DNA of 37,049 nucleotides from an uncultured Eubacteriales bacterium (GTDB taxonomy: Bacteria > Bacillota > Clostridia > Oscillospirales > CAG-272), in the NCBI GenBank assembly GCA_934385225.1, contig CAKRPQ010000010.1, forward strand, positions 1 through 37,049, read 5' to 3'. The position numbers were made by a program, and so were the translations under genes. Of the stretch, positions 8,089 to 15,120 are shown piece after piece; the stretch's first letter is position 1; every line of letters starts with the position of its first letter. The notes beneath the pieces were generated by a model. The model worked only from the letters and a program-made list of their open reading frames with translations. It ran no database searches and was not told where the DNA came from.

Positions 8089-8643
8089 TTACTGACCGAA
8101 GTATCTTTTCAGCATGCCCTCAAAGCCCTTGCCGTGGCGAGCTTCGTCCTTTGCCATTTCATGGACGGTATCATGGATTGCGTCATAACCGAGCTCCTTT
8201 GCTCTCTTTGCAAGTTCGAGCTTGCCCGCCGTTGCGCCGCACTCTGCCTCGGATCTCATTTTGAGGTTTGTCTTTGTGGAAGAGGTTACAACCTCGCCGA
8301 GAAGCTCCGCAAATTTTGCGGCATGTTCTGCCTCTTCAAGAGCGGCTCTCATATAAAACTCGCCGATTTCGGGATAGCCCTCTCTGATAGCCTGTCTCGA
8401 CATCGCAATATACATTCCGACCTCGCTGCACTCGCCCTCAAAATTAGCTTTAAGCCCCTCGTAAACGTCGGGTTCTACCTTATCCTTTGCGCCGATGCCG
8501 ACAACGTGCTCACAGACAAAGTTAAGCTCGTCCTCTTTCACCTCCGTGAACTTCGATCCGGGTGCGCCGCAAAGAGGGCACTTCTCGGGAGCGGAATCTC
8601 CCTCGTGAACATAACCGCATACGGGACATACAAACTTTTTCAT
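8089..8643 (-). CDS. Reverse rubrerythrin (rubredoxin domain first), H2O2/O2 scavenger
   Basis: NADH-dependent peroxidase/oxygen reductase of anaerobes. The rubredoxin domain is N-terminal (C6-x2-C9 ... C22-x2-C25), followed by the di-iron four-helix domain with the E-x-x-H ligand motifs (EGECSEVGMY, EEAEHAAKF, then DEARHGKGF). This domain order is the 'reverse' type known from Clostridium acetobutylicum. The ATG at 8643 is preceded by GGAGG; the five extra residues to 8658 would use a TTG inside the ribosome binding site. 184 residues, complete. A Fur-family operator lies over its promoter, so induction by peroxide or metal limitation is likely. Confidence 0.93.
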   Translation of the reverse strand: MKKFVCPVCGYVHEGDSAPEKCPLCGAPGSKFTEVKEDELNFVCEHVVGIGAKDKVEPDVYEGLKANFEGECSEVGMYIAMSRQAIREGYPEIGEFYMRAALEEAEHAAKFAELLGEVVTSSTKTNLKMRSEAECGATAGKLELAKRAKELGYDAIHDTVHEMAKDEARHGKGFEGMLKRYFGQ

Positions 8644-8671
8644 AATATTTTCCTCCAAAATTTTTTGATTT

Positions 8672-8725
8672 CGATAATGATAATCGTTACTGTTATTATT
8701 ATATCATAAAATTTTTATTTGTCAA
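8672..8725 (-). promoter_or_regulatory. Rubrerythrin promoter with Fur/PerR-type operator
   Basis: Minus-strand -35 TTGACA (8725-8720), 16-bp spacer and extended -10 TGA-TATAAT (8703-8698). Just downstream lies CGATAATGATAATCG (8672-8686), a 7-1-7 near-palindrome of the Fur/PerR class. The 18-mer at 8673-8690 recurs in front of the PerR-like gene with three differences, one transition and a swapped GA/CG pair. Confidence 0.78.
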
Positions 8726-8755
8726 GTGTTTTTTCAAAAAAATTTTATTTATTTT

Positions 8756-9187
8756 TCAGTCGGCATTTCGGTCGGAGTCATTGTCGTTTTCGCTCTCTTT
8801 TTTAAGGCAATCGCGGCATGTGCCGAGGTAAACGAGCGAATATGTTCTTATCCTGCCGCCCGTGATCTCCTCAGCCGAGCGTTTTACGCTCTCTGCAATA
8901 GAATCCCCTTCGCAGACGTCTTCTATACGTCCACATTTTTCGCAGGCAAAATGCGAATGGAGCACGGTATTTCCGTCGTAATGCTCCGTTCCGTCGCCCA
9001 CGTCGAGCTTCATTATAACCCCGTCCTCCGCAAGGCGGGCAAGGTTTCTGTAAACCGTACCGAGGCTTATATTCGGAATCTCTTTTCTGACCTCACCGTA
9101 TATGGCATCGGCGGACGGGTGGCTCTTCGTCGCACAAAGCACGCGCAAAAGAGTTTCACGCTGTCTGCTGTATTTCGTTGTTTTCAT
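8756..9187 (-). CDS. Fur-family repressor, PerR-like
   Basis: Metal-dependent repressor of peroxide or iron genes. The winged helix includes PSADAIYGEVRKEIPNISLG and TVYRNLARLAEDG. The metal site region is HYDGNTVLHSHF (His ligands of the regulatory site) followed by ACEKCGRIEDV, and the second structural-zinc pair is CRDC near the C-terminus. 143 residues, normal for PerR/Fur. The ATG at 9187 has AAAGGAA upstream. It lies 97 bases after (upstream of) the rubrerythrin start on the same strand, but each gene has its own promoter and operator, suggesting autoregulation. PerR rather than Fur is suggested by the rubrerythrin neighbour and is not proven. Confidence 0.88.
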   Translation of the reverse strand: MKTTKYSRQRETLLRVLCATKSHPSADAIYGEVRKEIPNISLGTVYRNLARLAEDGVIMKLDVGDGTEHYDGNTVLHSHFACEKCGRIEDVCEGDSIAESVKRSAEEITGGRIRTYSLVYLGTCRDCLKKESENDNDSDRNAD

Positions 9188-9214
9188 TTATATATTCCTT
9201 TCGGTTTTGATAAA

Positions 9215-9265
9215 GATAATCGTAATCATTACTATTATTATATCTCAATGTTTGGATTTTGTCAA
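9215..9265 (-). promoter_or_regulatory. perR-like gene promoter with the same operator
   Basis: Minus-strand -35 TTGACA (9265-9260), 17-bp spacer, -10 TATAAT (9242-9237). The operator-like GATAATCGTAATCATTAC at 9215-9232 is in the same position and orientation as the copy before rubrerythrin. Confidence 0.78.
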
Positions 9266-9306
9266 TAGGAAATCGCAAAAACCGAATTAAAAAGAGTTTT
9301 ATAATA

Positions 9307-9370
9307 TGTGCGAAAGGTAAAAGCCTTAAAAACACACCTAAATGTGCGTATGGTTATTGCCTTTCGCACA
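9307..9370 (+). terminator. Long stem-loop ending in seven T's (terminator or leader attenuator)
   Basis: TGTGCGAAAGGTAA (9307-9320) pairs with TTGCCTTTCGCACA (9357-9370) with one G-T pair. The 36-base loop can form a smaller CACA/TGTG hairpin, and TTATTTTTTT follows. No plus-strand gene lies upstream for it to terminate; a TATAAT at 9300-9305 is nearby. It may be an attenuator of the HTH gene or a relic of the inserted island. Confidence 0.55.
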
Positions 9371-9410
9371 TTATTTTTTTGGGCCGAAAAACGGAAAGGA
9401 GGGAGACCGT

Positions 9411-9719
9411 ATCACTTGCAAATATTTTACCTATGAGGATAGGAAACATTTTGAGGAACAGTACAACGCAGGTGCAGCCCTGCCGGATATTGCGGACACA
9501 CTCGGCGTGCATATCAGTACGATTTACCGGGAACTTAACCGAGGCAGCACAGGAGAAATTGATGCCAACGACCGTGCCGGGTATGATGCGGAGCTTGCAC
9601 AAAAAACAATGCCGGAAGGCCTTAGTGCAAGACGTCGGAAGTATAACCTTATAAGAAACACGATCATCGCGGCGACGTGCCTGTTTGCCGTCGCCGCGAT
9701 GATCGCGATATTAAAGTAA
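9411..9719 (+). CDS. HTH protein with C-terminal membrane helix, start codon ATC (possibly inactive)
   Basis: Residues YFTYEDRKHFEEQYNAG then LPDIADTLGVHISTIYRELN form a helix-turn-helix like the N-terminal part of IS30-type transposases and small regulators of conjugative elements. The C-terminus (residues ~82-100, about IIAATCLFAVAAMIAIL) is one membrane helix. A strong AAAGGAGGGA (9395-9404) sits exactly right for a start at 9411, but the codon there is ATC. No ATG, GTG or TTG in frame follows within the conserved part, and the upstream ATG at 9342 lies inside the stem-loop. I therefore read it as a start-codon mutation or a rare AUC start. The protein looks like mobile-element baggage. 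Confidence 0.55.
   Translation: MTCKYFTYEDRKHFEEQYNAGAALPDIADTLGVHISTIYRELNRGSTGEIDANDRAGYDAELAQKTMPEGLSARRRKYNLIRNTIIAATCLFAVAAMIAILK
9661..9705. repeat. Perfect 17-bp inverted repeat inside the HTH gene
   Basis: Positions 9661-9677 and 9689-9705 are exact reverse complements (core ATCATCGCGGCGACG) around an 11-base spacer, inside the codons of the membrane helix. There is no T tract, so it is not a classic terminator. Confidence 0.8.
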
Positions 9720-9733
9720 CCGAGGAAAATAAA

Positions 9734-9844
9734 ATGAAGTCAAGAAGAATATCCGACATCATCGTCCGGCAGTATTCGGGCTGTCGTGCGTCTGCGTGCT
9801 TTGGTTTCTCGCGTCGTTTGCGGAGGTTGTCACGCACAACATAA
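9734..9844 (+). pseudogene. Small ORF, probably the frameshifted 5' end of a membrane-protein gene
   Basis: ATG at 9734 behind AGGAAA reads MKSRRISDIIVRQYSG and then becomes Arg/Ser-rich and stops at 9844. Shifting one base after QYSG gives a hydrophobic run (LSCVCVLWFLASFAEVV) that continues to about 9900. This could be the start of an ABC-type permease of the NitT/TauT kind broken by a frameshift, but the resemblance is weak. Real expression of a 36-residue peptide is possible but unsupported. Confidence 0.3.
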
Positions 9845-9879
9845 GCAGCGCGGAAGAATATGTGCCGTCCGCGCGGAAG

Positions 9880-9987
9880 TTATTCAAGGTTTTCAAGCTC
9901 GACATAGTCAAACTCAGCAGCCGCGGCGTATTCAATCGAGCGCAGAGAATTCTGCGTCACAAGAGACGAGATGTATCCCGGCGTGCG
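9880..9987 (-). pseudogene. Gene fragment after the FAD oxidoreductase (glycerophosphodiesterase-like?)
   Basis: Just downstream of the FAD oxidoreductase stop, in the same frame but beyond a second stop, about 32 codons read like coding sequence (GYISSLVTQNSLRS, then EFDYVELENLE and a TAA at 9882-9880). NSLRSIE ... FDYVELE resembles the first catalytic strand region of glycerophosphodiester phosphodiesterases (E-N-T/S-L-x-A-x ... D-Y-I/V-E). There is no start codon or ribosome binding site. I interpret it as a deletion remnant; the family assignment is tentative. Confidence 0.35.
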
Positions 9988-9999
9988 CTATATATTCTT

Positions 10000-11424
10000 T
10001 CATCTGTCTTCATTTTCATAAGCCGCGATGCGGAATATCCGCGCGTCCGGACAGCCGTTCGTCGAGAAAATCGCAAGCCTTATCTCGTCGGTCAGAATGC
10101 CGTCGAATACGAGTATGTTCAGCCGCTCGAAATTGCCTTCAACCATTCGTTCGGCGACTTTCCTGCCGCGGTACAGAAGCTCGACACGGTAATCCTTCAC
10201 AAGCTCCGGCGGCACTCCCGGAAGTTGCTGTGCACGGCGCTTGTCCGAGAGAGTTATCTTTATCGCGCGCTCAAAGCAGGAGTCAAATGTGATTCTCAAC
10301 TCATCGACTGAGATCGCCCGCGTCGGAACTATCCTGATAATCTCACTCGCGTCGGAAACGCCGTTCGAAATAAAGAGTCCGTTCCGCGCCGAACCGTTCG
10401 CGATGAGTCCCGGCTCATGTCCGGCTCTGAACGACGGCGTGAAAACCTCAGCACCGATGAGAAGGTCGCCGTCGCTTTCCGAAAATCCGGGGATAAAACA
10501 GTCGTCCTTCACAAGTTCGCGCCTGAGCTCGCCTACGAACGGCAGAAGCCTGCGCGGAGGCAGTCCCTTCCTTACGCACATCGCGGCGGCTGTGCCTGCC
10601 GCCTGACCGCCCGCGGCGCAGGTTCCCATGACTCTCGTGCTAGATATTCCGAGCTTCGACGCACTGATTATCTTTCCCGCCATCATGAGGTTTTTTATAT
10701 TCCGCGAATAGAAGCAGCGATATGGTATCTCATAAACCCCGTCAAAGCAACGGATTTGGCTCGGACGTTTATCGAAATCGTACAGCCCGCCCGGAGTGTG
10801 CACGTCCATCGCCCAGCCGCCGTAGGTCACACCGTCATAAAACCGGCGTTTTTCAAGAATGTCGTTCTCGGTGAGTATATAGTCGCCGATGATACGCCGC
10901 CCCTCGCTTCCGGTCATGAAAACGGCTCCGGATTTCATCGCGAGCGTCCCTATGCCGGTGCAGTCAATGAAAATTTGCGCGTGAATTGTGTAAAATGTCT
11001 CGGTCGTTAGCTGATAACAGCGTACCGATCCTATCGAACCGTCCGATACCTCGCAGTCGAGCATTGTGGTGTTCAGGTAAGCGGTGAGATTTTGCTGAGA
11101 TTTTACCACTTCATAGAGTGTCATATCCCAGACCGAGTAATTGAACGAGTCGTTGCGGCTCTTGTTCAGAAGCATTATCTCATGGAGTATTCCTCCTTCT
11201 TCATACTCCGGTTTCTTCTGATTCTCACTTGCGCCGCAAATGTGCATACGGATCTCTGAGGAGGCATTTCCGCCGAACACCGGTCGATCCTGAATTATCG
11301 CGGTTTTCGCGCCGTGCCTTGCCGAAGCGATCGCAGCGGTCAGCCCGGCAAGTCCGCCGCCAACCACGACAACATCGTAATCAAGATTTTTTTTGCGTGT
11401 AAATTCTTTGTGTATATATTCCAT
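10000..11424 (-). CDS. FAD-dependent oxidoreductase with an internal deletion
   Basis: N-terminal Rossmann motif VVVGGGLAGLTAAIASARHGA (from residue 19) and QDRPVFGGNASSEIR place it in the FAD_oxidored family, often encoded with carbohydrate genes in Firmicutes and Bacteroidetes. C-terminal hallmarks also present: SSTRVMGTCAAGGQAAGTAA and a beta-rich end. Family members are usually about 600-760 residues; this one has 474. The sequence jumps at about residues 171-177 (near base 10900) from the SGAVFMTGSEG region straight into RRIIGDYILTEND, which normally lie 150-200 residues apart. The frame stays open, so a shortened protein could be made. There is no ribosome binding site; see the promoter. 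Divergent from the AraC gene. Confidence 0.8.
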   Translation of the reverse strand: MEYIHKEFTRKKNLDYDVVVVGGGLAGLTAAIASARHGAKTAIIQDRPVFGGNASSEIRMHICGASENQKKPEYEEGGILHEIMLLNKSRNDSFNYSVWDMTLYEVVKSQQNLTAYLNTTMLDCEVSDGSIGSVRCYQLTTETFYTIHAQIFIDCTGIGTLAMKSGAVFMTGSEGRRIIGDYILTENDILEKRRFYDGVTYGGWAMDVHTPGGLYDFDKRPSQIRCFDGVYEIPYRCFYSRNIKNLMMAGKIISASKLGISSTRVMGTCAAGGQAAGTAAAMCVRKGLPPRRLLPFVGELRRELVKDDCFIPGFSESDGDLLIGAEVFTPSFRAGHEPGLIANGSARNGLFISNGVSDASEIIRIVPTRAISVDELRITFDSCFERAIKITLSDKRRAQQLPGVPPELVKDYRVELLYRGRKVAERMVEGNFERLNILVFDGILTDEIRLAIFSTNGCPDARIFRIAAYENEDR

Positions 11425-11430
11425 ATTTTT

Positions 11431-11439
11431 ATTATAGCA
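11431..11439 (-). promoter_or_regulatory. Extended -10 element six bases before the FAD oxidoreductase ATG
   Basis: Minus strand TGC-TATAAT (11439-11431), then six bases, then ATG at 11424. The predicted transcript start coincides with the ATG, and no Shine-Dalgarno exists, so the mRNA would be leaderless. The -35 region is poor. Confidence 0.55.
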
Positions 11440-11507
11440 TGAAAAAAGCCTTTTTCGTCCGTGTTCTTGTCAAAAGTCTCTACTTTCATGTCTTTTTTTC
11501 TGTCCGC

Positions 11508-11536
11508 TTGACAAGGTTTTCAAATGATGATATACT
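11508..11536 (+). promoter_or_regulatory. Sigma-A promoter of the AraC-family gene
   Basis: Consensus TTGACA (11508-11513), 17-bp spacer ending in TGA, and TATACT (11531-11536). Confidence 0.82.
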
Positions 11537-11569
11537 TTTATCCGGATTAAAAAAGCGGGAGGGATAAGC

Positions 11570-12460
11570 ATGGAAGGACAAAACGAAAAGCATGCCAAGG
11601 TGCTTCACAGTATATACGACAAGAGCGGAAAGATTCAATTCCAATGCAAGGTCAAGGAAATGGGCAGCGGATATTTCGACAACAATCTTCACAACCATGA
11701 CGAGCTGAAGATCGTTCGAATAATGAGCGGTTCATGCGTCTGGAATATAAACGGTATTGATTATTGCGTGGGCGCGGGAGATTTTTTACTTATGAACCGT
11801 TTAGATATTAGATATATAAAGGCGATAACATCCGAAGAGCCGCTGATTGTCTGTCAGTACTGCTTCTACCCGATTGCGCTGATCCCGAACCTGAATCTCG
11901 CGAACTTTTTCTATCTGCGCTCAGACCGTTTTGAAAATCTTTTTGCCGAAGGAAGTCAGCAGAGCAAAGAGCTGTCGTCAGACTTTACTGCGATATATGA
12001 GGAGATAAACGAAGAAAGACCTTATCGCGACGAAATGATTCTGAATCTGTTGTCTCATATGATACTCAAGCTGTCGCGTATGTTTGCCTCTGCCTGCTCC
12101 GGACGCCAATCAATTTCGCAAATTGAACTCGTATCCGTGACGGTCGACTATATAAACGAAAACCCTTCCGCAAACCTGACGCTTCCTGTCCTCGCAGCGC
12201 GTTCAAATGTTTCTCCGGCGTATTTTTCCCGTATGTTCAAGGCGTATACGGGAGTAGGTCTTCGGGAATATGTCACAAGAAGCCATGTAATCCATTTTAT
12301 CACGCTAATGAAATCGAATCCCGGCAGAAACATTATTGATCTTGCGTTCGCGAGCGGATTCAACACCTCGTCGGGCTTCTATAAGGCTTTTGAGAAAGTG
12401 ACAGGGGATTCGCCGAAGGCTTTTGCGAGGTCAGAGGCACAGAACGCGGACAATCGCTGA
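11570..12460 (+). CDS. AraC-family transcriptional regulator
   Basis: N-terminal cupin-like sensing domain (residues ~35-110, LHNHDELKIVRIMSG ... DFLLMNRLDIRYI) and C-terminal double helix-turn-helix (~190-290: LPVLAARSNVSPAYFSRMFK, then IIDLAFASGFNTSSGFYKAF and the closing TGDSPKAF). 296 residues, the size of sugar-sensing AraC proteins. The start at 11570 follows GGGAGGG. It is divergent from the FAD oxidoreductase with ~145 bp between starts, so it probably controls that gene and itself; the effector is unknown. Confidence 0.92.
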   Translation: MEGQNEKHAKVLHSIYDKSGKIQFQCKVKEMGSGYFDNNLHNHDELKIVRIMSGSCVWNINGIDYCVGAGDFLLMNRLDIRYIKAITSEEPLIVCQYCFYPIALIPNLNLANFFYLRSDRFENLFAEGSQQSKELSSDFTAIYEEINEERPYRDEMILNLLSHMILKLSRMFASACSGRQSISQIELVSVTVDYINENPSANLTLPVLAARSNVSPAYFSRMFKAYTGVGLREYVTRSHVIHFITLMKSNPGRNIIDLAFASGFNTSSGFYKAFEKVTGDSPKAFARSEAQNADNR

Positions 12461-12487
12461 ACCGGATGAACGGCGAAAAAATTCAAG

Positions 12488-12847
12488 TTGCAATTGGACG
12501 TAGTTGAAGTAAACACTATCTTTGATTCGGTCATTGTGGCTCATGTTATTTCCCGGCTTGCCGGTGAGGAGTGGATGATTGAGGTTTTCCGCACACACGG
12601 CAAAATATACGAGGCATCAGCCTCGCAGTGGTTCGGCGTGCCCATTGACCTTATAAAAAAGGTCAACCCCGAATATGCCCTCCGGCAAAAAGGCAATGTT
12701 GCAGAGCTTGCCCACGAATGTGATGCAACCGGGGACACCGACTATGATAGATATCTTGACCGAAAACGAAATTCTTGCTATGATGGAAGAATTTCGAGAA
12801 AACCCGCAAAACTTCCGCTTCGTAGCATAACAAAAAATATGGTGTAA
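12488..12847 (+). CDS. Conjugative-element-type small protein, truncated or frameshifted
   Basis: The core (residues ~4-57, VVEVNTIFDSVIVAHVISRL, then EVFRTHGKIYEAS and GVPIDLIKK) resembles small uncharacterised proteins carried by Firmicute conjugative elements. The only start is a TTG at 12488 without a good ribosome binding site. After about residue 75 the sequence becomes basic and irregular while another frame (12723-12830) takes on protein character, so the gene is probably a decayed fragment. It lies at the right edge of the AraC/FAD oxidoreductase island, as the HTH remnant lies at the left. Confidence 0.4.
   Translation: MQLDVVEVNTIFDSVIVAHVISRLAGEEWMIEVFRTHGKIYEASASQWFGVPIDLIKKVNPEYALRQKGNVAELAHECDATGDTDYDRYLDRKRNSCYDGRISRKPAKLPLRSITKNMV
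12723..12830 (+). CDS. Small ORF (35 aa), probable C-terminal remnant of a mobile-element protein
   Basis: Reads MQPGTPTMIDILTENEILAM and ends EEFRENPQNFRFVA at a TAA. The acidic, helix-like composition looks like genuine coding sequence and overlaps the decayed end of the 12488 frame. No ribosome binding site is visible. It could be the true reading frame of the preceding gene after a frameshift. Confidence 0.35.
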   Translation: MQPGTPTMIDILTENEILAMMEEFRENPQNFRFVA

Positions 12848-12870
12848 CTCATTTTGCTGAGTTACACCAT
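12839..12870 (-). terminator. Terminator of the pgk-tpiA unit
   Basis: Perfect 13-bp stem (12839-12851 with 12858-12870) with a six-base loop, followed on the minus strand by ATTTTTTG. It is downstream of tpiA. Confidence 0.85.
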
Positions 12871-12937
12871 AACCTACATAAAAATATCCTTATCGGGTGT
12901 TGCTATTTGAGCAGTCCTTTTTTTATTTTTGGAAAAA

Positions 12938-13705
12938 TTACTGTGCGGCGTCAACGATAGCGTTGAACTTTGCCGCAACGAGCGATGCGCCGCCGATAAG
13001 GCCGCCGTCAACGTTTGTTTTTGCGAGAAGTTCCTTTGCGTTGCCGTCGTTCATCGAACCGCCGTACTGGATCGTCATTGCCTCTGCGGCGTCTCTGCCG
13101 TAAAGCTCCGCAACCGCATCTCTGATTACGCCGCAAGTTTCGTCAGCCTGCTCGGGAGTTGCGGTAAGCCCCGTTCCGATAGCCCATACGGGCTCGTATG
13201 CGATAATGACGTTTTTAAGCTCTTCTGCCGTAACGTCTTTAAGGTCGAGCTTTGTCTGCATGGAAACGACTTCGTTCGTAATACCGCTAAGTCTCTGTTC
13301 TTTTACTTCGCCGAGGCAGAGAATCACCTTCATGCCGGCAGCAAGAGCAGCCTTTGTGCGAAGGTTGACAGTCTCGTCCGTCTCGCCGAAATACTGGCGG
13401 CGCTCGCTGTGACCGATTATGACGTACTCAACGCCCATAGATGTGAGCATTTTTGCGGAAACTTCGCCCGTATACGCGCCTTTTTCGGCAAAATGCACGT
13501 TCTCCGCACCGATCTTTATGTCAGAGCCCTTTGCAGCCTCCATTGCGGGTGCAATGTCAACATAAGGCGCGCAGAAAATTATGTCACAGCCGTTTTTGCC
13601 CGCGACCAGCGGCTTGATCTCTTCGATAAAAGCCTTTGCCTCGGCGGGGGTGAAGTTCATCTTCCAGTTGCCCGCGATGACTGTTCTTCTTTTTGCGTTA
13701 TTCAT
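12938..13705 (-). CDS. tpiA: Triosephosphate isomerase
   Basis: Interconverts dihydroxyacetone phosphate and glyceraldehyde 3-phosphate. Motifs: AGNWKMN (Asn/Lys of the active site), VIIGHSERR (catalytic His), AYEPVWAIGTG (catalytic Glu plus loop 6), and IQYGGSM and GLIGGASL at the phosphate site. 255 residues from the ATG at 13705, which has GAGG upstream; the track-like longer start at 13711 would be a TTG two codons earlier with no better spacing. It follows pgk on the same strand, 70 bases downstream, and is the distal gene of a glycolytic unit. Confidence 0.97.
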   Translation of the reverse strand: MNNAKRRTVIAGNWKMNFTPAEAKAFIEEIKPLVAGKNGCDIIFCAPYVDIAPAMEAAKGSDIKIGAENVHFAEKGAYTGEVSAKMLTSMGVEYVIIGHSERRQYFGETDETVNLRTKAALAAGMKVILCLGEVKEQRLSGITNEVVSMQTKLDLKDVTAEELKNVIIAYEPVWAIGTGLTATPEQADETCGVIRDAVAELYGRDAAEAMTIQYGGSMNDGNAKELLAKTNVDGGLIGGASLVAAKFNAIVDAAQ

Positions 13706-13731
13706 TTTCAAAACCTCTTTTTTAAGATTAT

Positions 13732-13760
13732 GCGGGACACGACCGAATGTCGCGTCCCGC
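13732..13760 (-). ncRNA. Intercistronic hairpin between pgk and tpiA
   Basis: Twelve-base arms with one mismatch (GCGGGACaCGAC / GTCGcGTCCCGC) and a five-base loop. No T tract follows on the minus strand, so it is more likely an mRNA-stability or processing element setting the pgk:tpiA ratio than a terminator. Confidence 0.6.
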
Positions 13761-13775
13761 CGTTTTACAAATTAT

Positions 13776-15083
13776 TTATTTGTTTTCGAGACAGCTGATA
13801 CCGGGAAGATCCTTGCCTTCAAGGAATTCGAGGGAAGCACCGCCGCCCGTGGAGATGTGCGTGATCTTATCCGCAAAGCCGAGCTGTTCGCAGGCAGCCG
13901 CGGAGTCACCGCCGCCGACGATGGAGATTGCGTCAGACTCTGCGAGAGCCTTTGCAACCGCGATAGTACCCTTTGCAAGCGTCGGGTTTTCGAAAACGCC
14001 CATAGGACCGTTCCAAACAACGGTCTTTGCGTTCTTTACCGCGTCGGAGAAGAGAGCGACTGTCTTTTCGCCGATGTCAAGACCTTCCATATCGCTCGGA
14101 ATTTCGTTCGAGAGAACAGTCTTTACGTCGATGGGAGCGTCGATAGGATCGGGGAAATCCTTTGCTACAACGGTATCAACGGGGAGAAGGAGCTTAACGC
14201 CCGCTTCCTCTGCCTTCTTCATCATATCCTTGCAGTAGTCAACCTTTTCGGAGTCGAAGAGGGACTTGCCGATGCCGTAGCCCTTAGCGGCAAGGAAAGT
14301 ATAAGCCATACCGCCGCCGATGATGAGAGTATCGACCTTTGTGAGGAGGTTATTGATAACATTGAGCTTGTCCGAAACCTTTGCGCCGCCGAGGATTGCA
14401 ACGAACGGGCGTTCGGGATTTTCGAGAGCCTTGCCCATAATGCTGATTTCCTTCTGAATGAGGTAGCCGCAAACTGCGGGGAGGTAGTCGGCAACGCCTG
14501 CTGTTGTAGCGTGAGCGCGATGAGCCGTACCGAACGCGTCGTTTACGAAAATGTCAGCCATGGAAGCGAGTTCCTTTGCAAATTCTGGGTCGTTCTTTTC
14601 CTCTCTTGCGTCGAAACGGACGTTTTCAAGAAGAACAGCCTCGCCGGGTTTAAGAGCCGCAACCTTAGCTTTTGCGTCGGGACCGATGATGTCCTCGGCA
14701 AAAGTCACCTTGCCGTCCAGATCTTCGTTGAGTCTGTCGCAAACGGGTTTAAGAGTGAGCTTCTTCTTGTCGCCGAGAGCCTTTTCAAGATAAGTCTTTG
14801 TAGCCTCTGCCTGTTCGTTTTCGGGAAGAGCCGCAACAGCCTTCTTCTCCTTTTTTGAAAGACCGAAATTCGGTGTGAAGATGTTGTGAGGCTTGCCCAT
14901 GTGAGAGCAAAGGATAACCTTTGCGCCCTTGTCGAGAAGGTATTTGATGGTAGGAAGCGCACCGACGATTCTCTTGTCGCTCGTGATCTTGCCGTCCTTC
15001 ATGGGGACGTTGAAGTCGCAGCGGACGAGGCAGGTTTTGCCCGCAACGTCGATGTCTTCGATGGTTTTCTTGTTGTAAGTCAT
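13776..15083 (-). CDS. pgk: Phosphoglycerate kinase with a lysine/glutamate-rich insertion
   Basis: Makes ATP from 1,3-bisphosphoglycerate. Motifs: LVRCDFNVPMKDGKI near the N-terminus, VLLENVRF, VNDAFGTAHRAHATT, VAILGGAKVSDK, and the nucleotide-binding VWNGPMGVFE and VGGGDSAA. The protein is 435 residues against a usual ~395-400. The excess is a charged insert of about 35-45 residues after CSHMGKPHN (~residues 68-112, including LSKKEKKAVAALPENEQAEA), in the N-domain. The start at 15083 has AAAGG upstream. It is transcribed with tpiA; a Rex-like site lies over the promoter region. The upstream gapdh gene often found here is absent. Confidence 0.97.
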   Translation of the reverse strand: MTYNKKTIEDIDVAGKTCLVRCDFNVPMKDGKITSDKRIVGALPTIKYLLDKGAKVILCSHMGKPHNIFTPNFGLSKKEKKAVAALPENEQAEATKTYLEKALGDKKKLTLKPVCDRLNEDLDGKVTFAEDIIGPDAKAKVAALKPGEAVLLENVRFDAREEKNDPEFAKELASMADIFVNDAFGTAHRAHATTAGVADYLPAVCGYLIQKEISIMGKALENPERPFVAILGGAKVSDKLNVINNLLTKVDTLIIGGGMAYTFLAAKGYGIGKSLFDSEKVDYCKDMMKKAEEAGVKLLLPVDTVVAKDFPDPIDAPIDVKTVLSNEIPSDMEGLDIGEKTVALFSDAVKNAKTVVWNGPMGVFENPTLAKGTIAVAKALAESDAISIVGGGDSAAACEQLGFADKITHISTGGGASLEFLEGKDLPGISCLENK

Positions 15084-15120
15084 TGTATATAACCGCCTTT
15101 CTAAAATTTTTCCACTGTAT

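Noticed and set aside
8059..9268. Plus-strand ORFs of 216 and 180 residues opposite rubrerythrin and the PerR-like gene
   Set aside because: Antisense shadows; the minus-strand products have complete recognised families and promoters.
13732..13760. pgk-tpiA hairpin as a transcription terminator
   Set aside because: No T tract follows on the minus strand, and tpiA lacks any promoter of its own that I can see.
12929..14858. Long plus-strand ORFs (289 and 425 residues) opposite tpiA and pgk
   Set aside because: Antisense to two complete glycolytic genes; no independent start signals.
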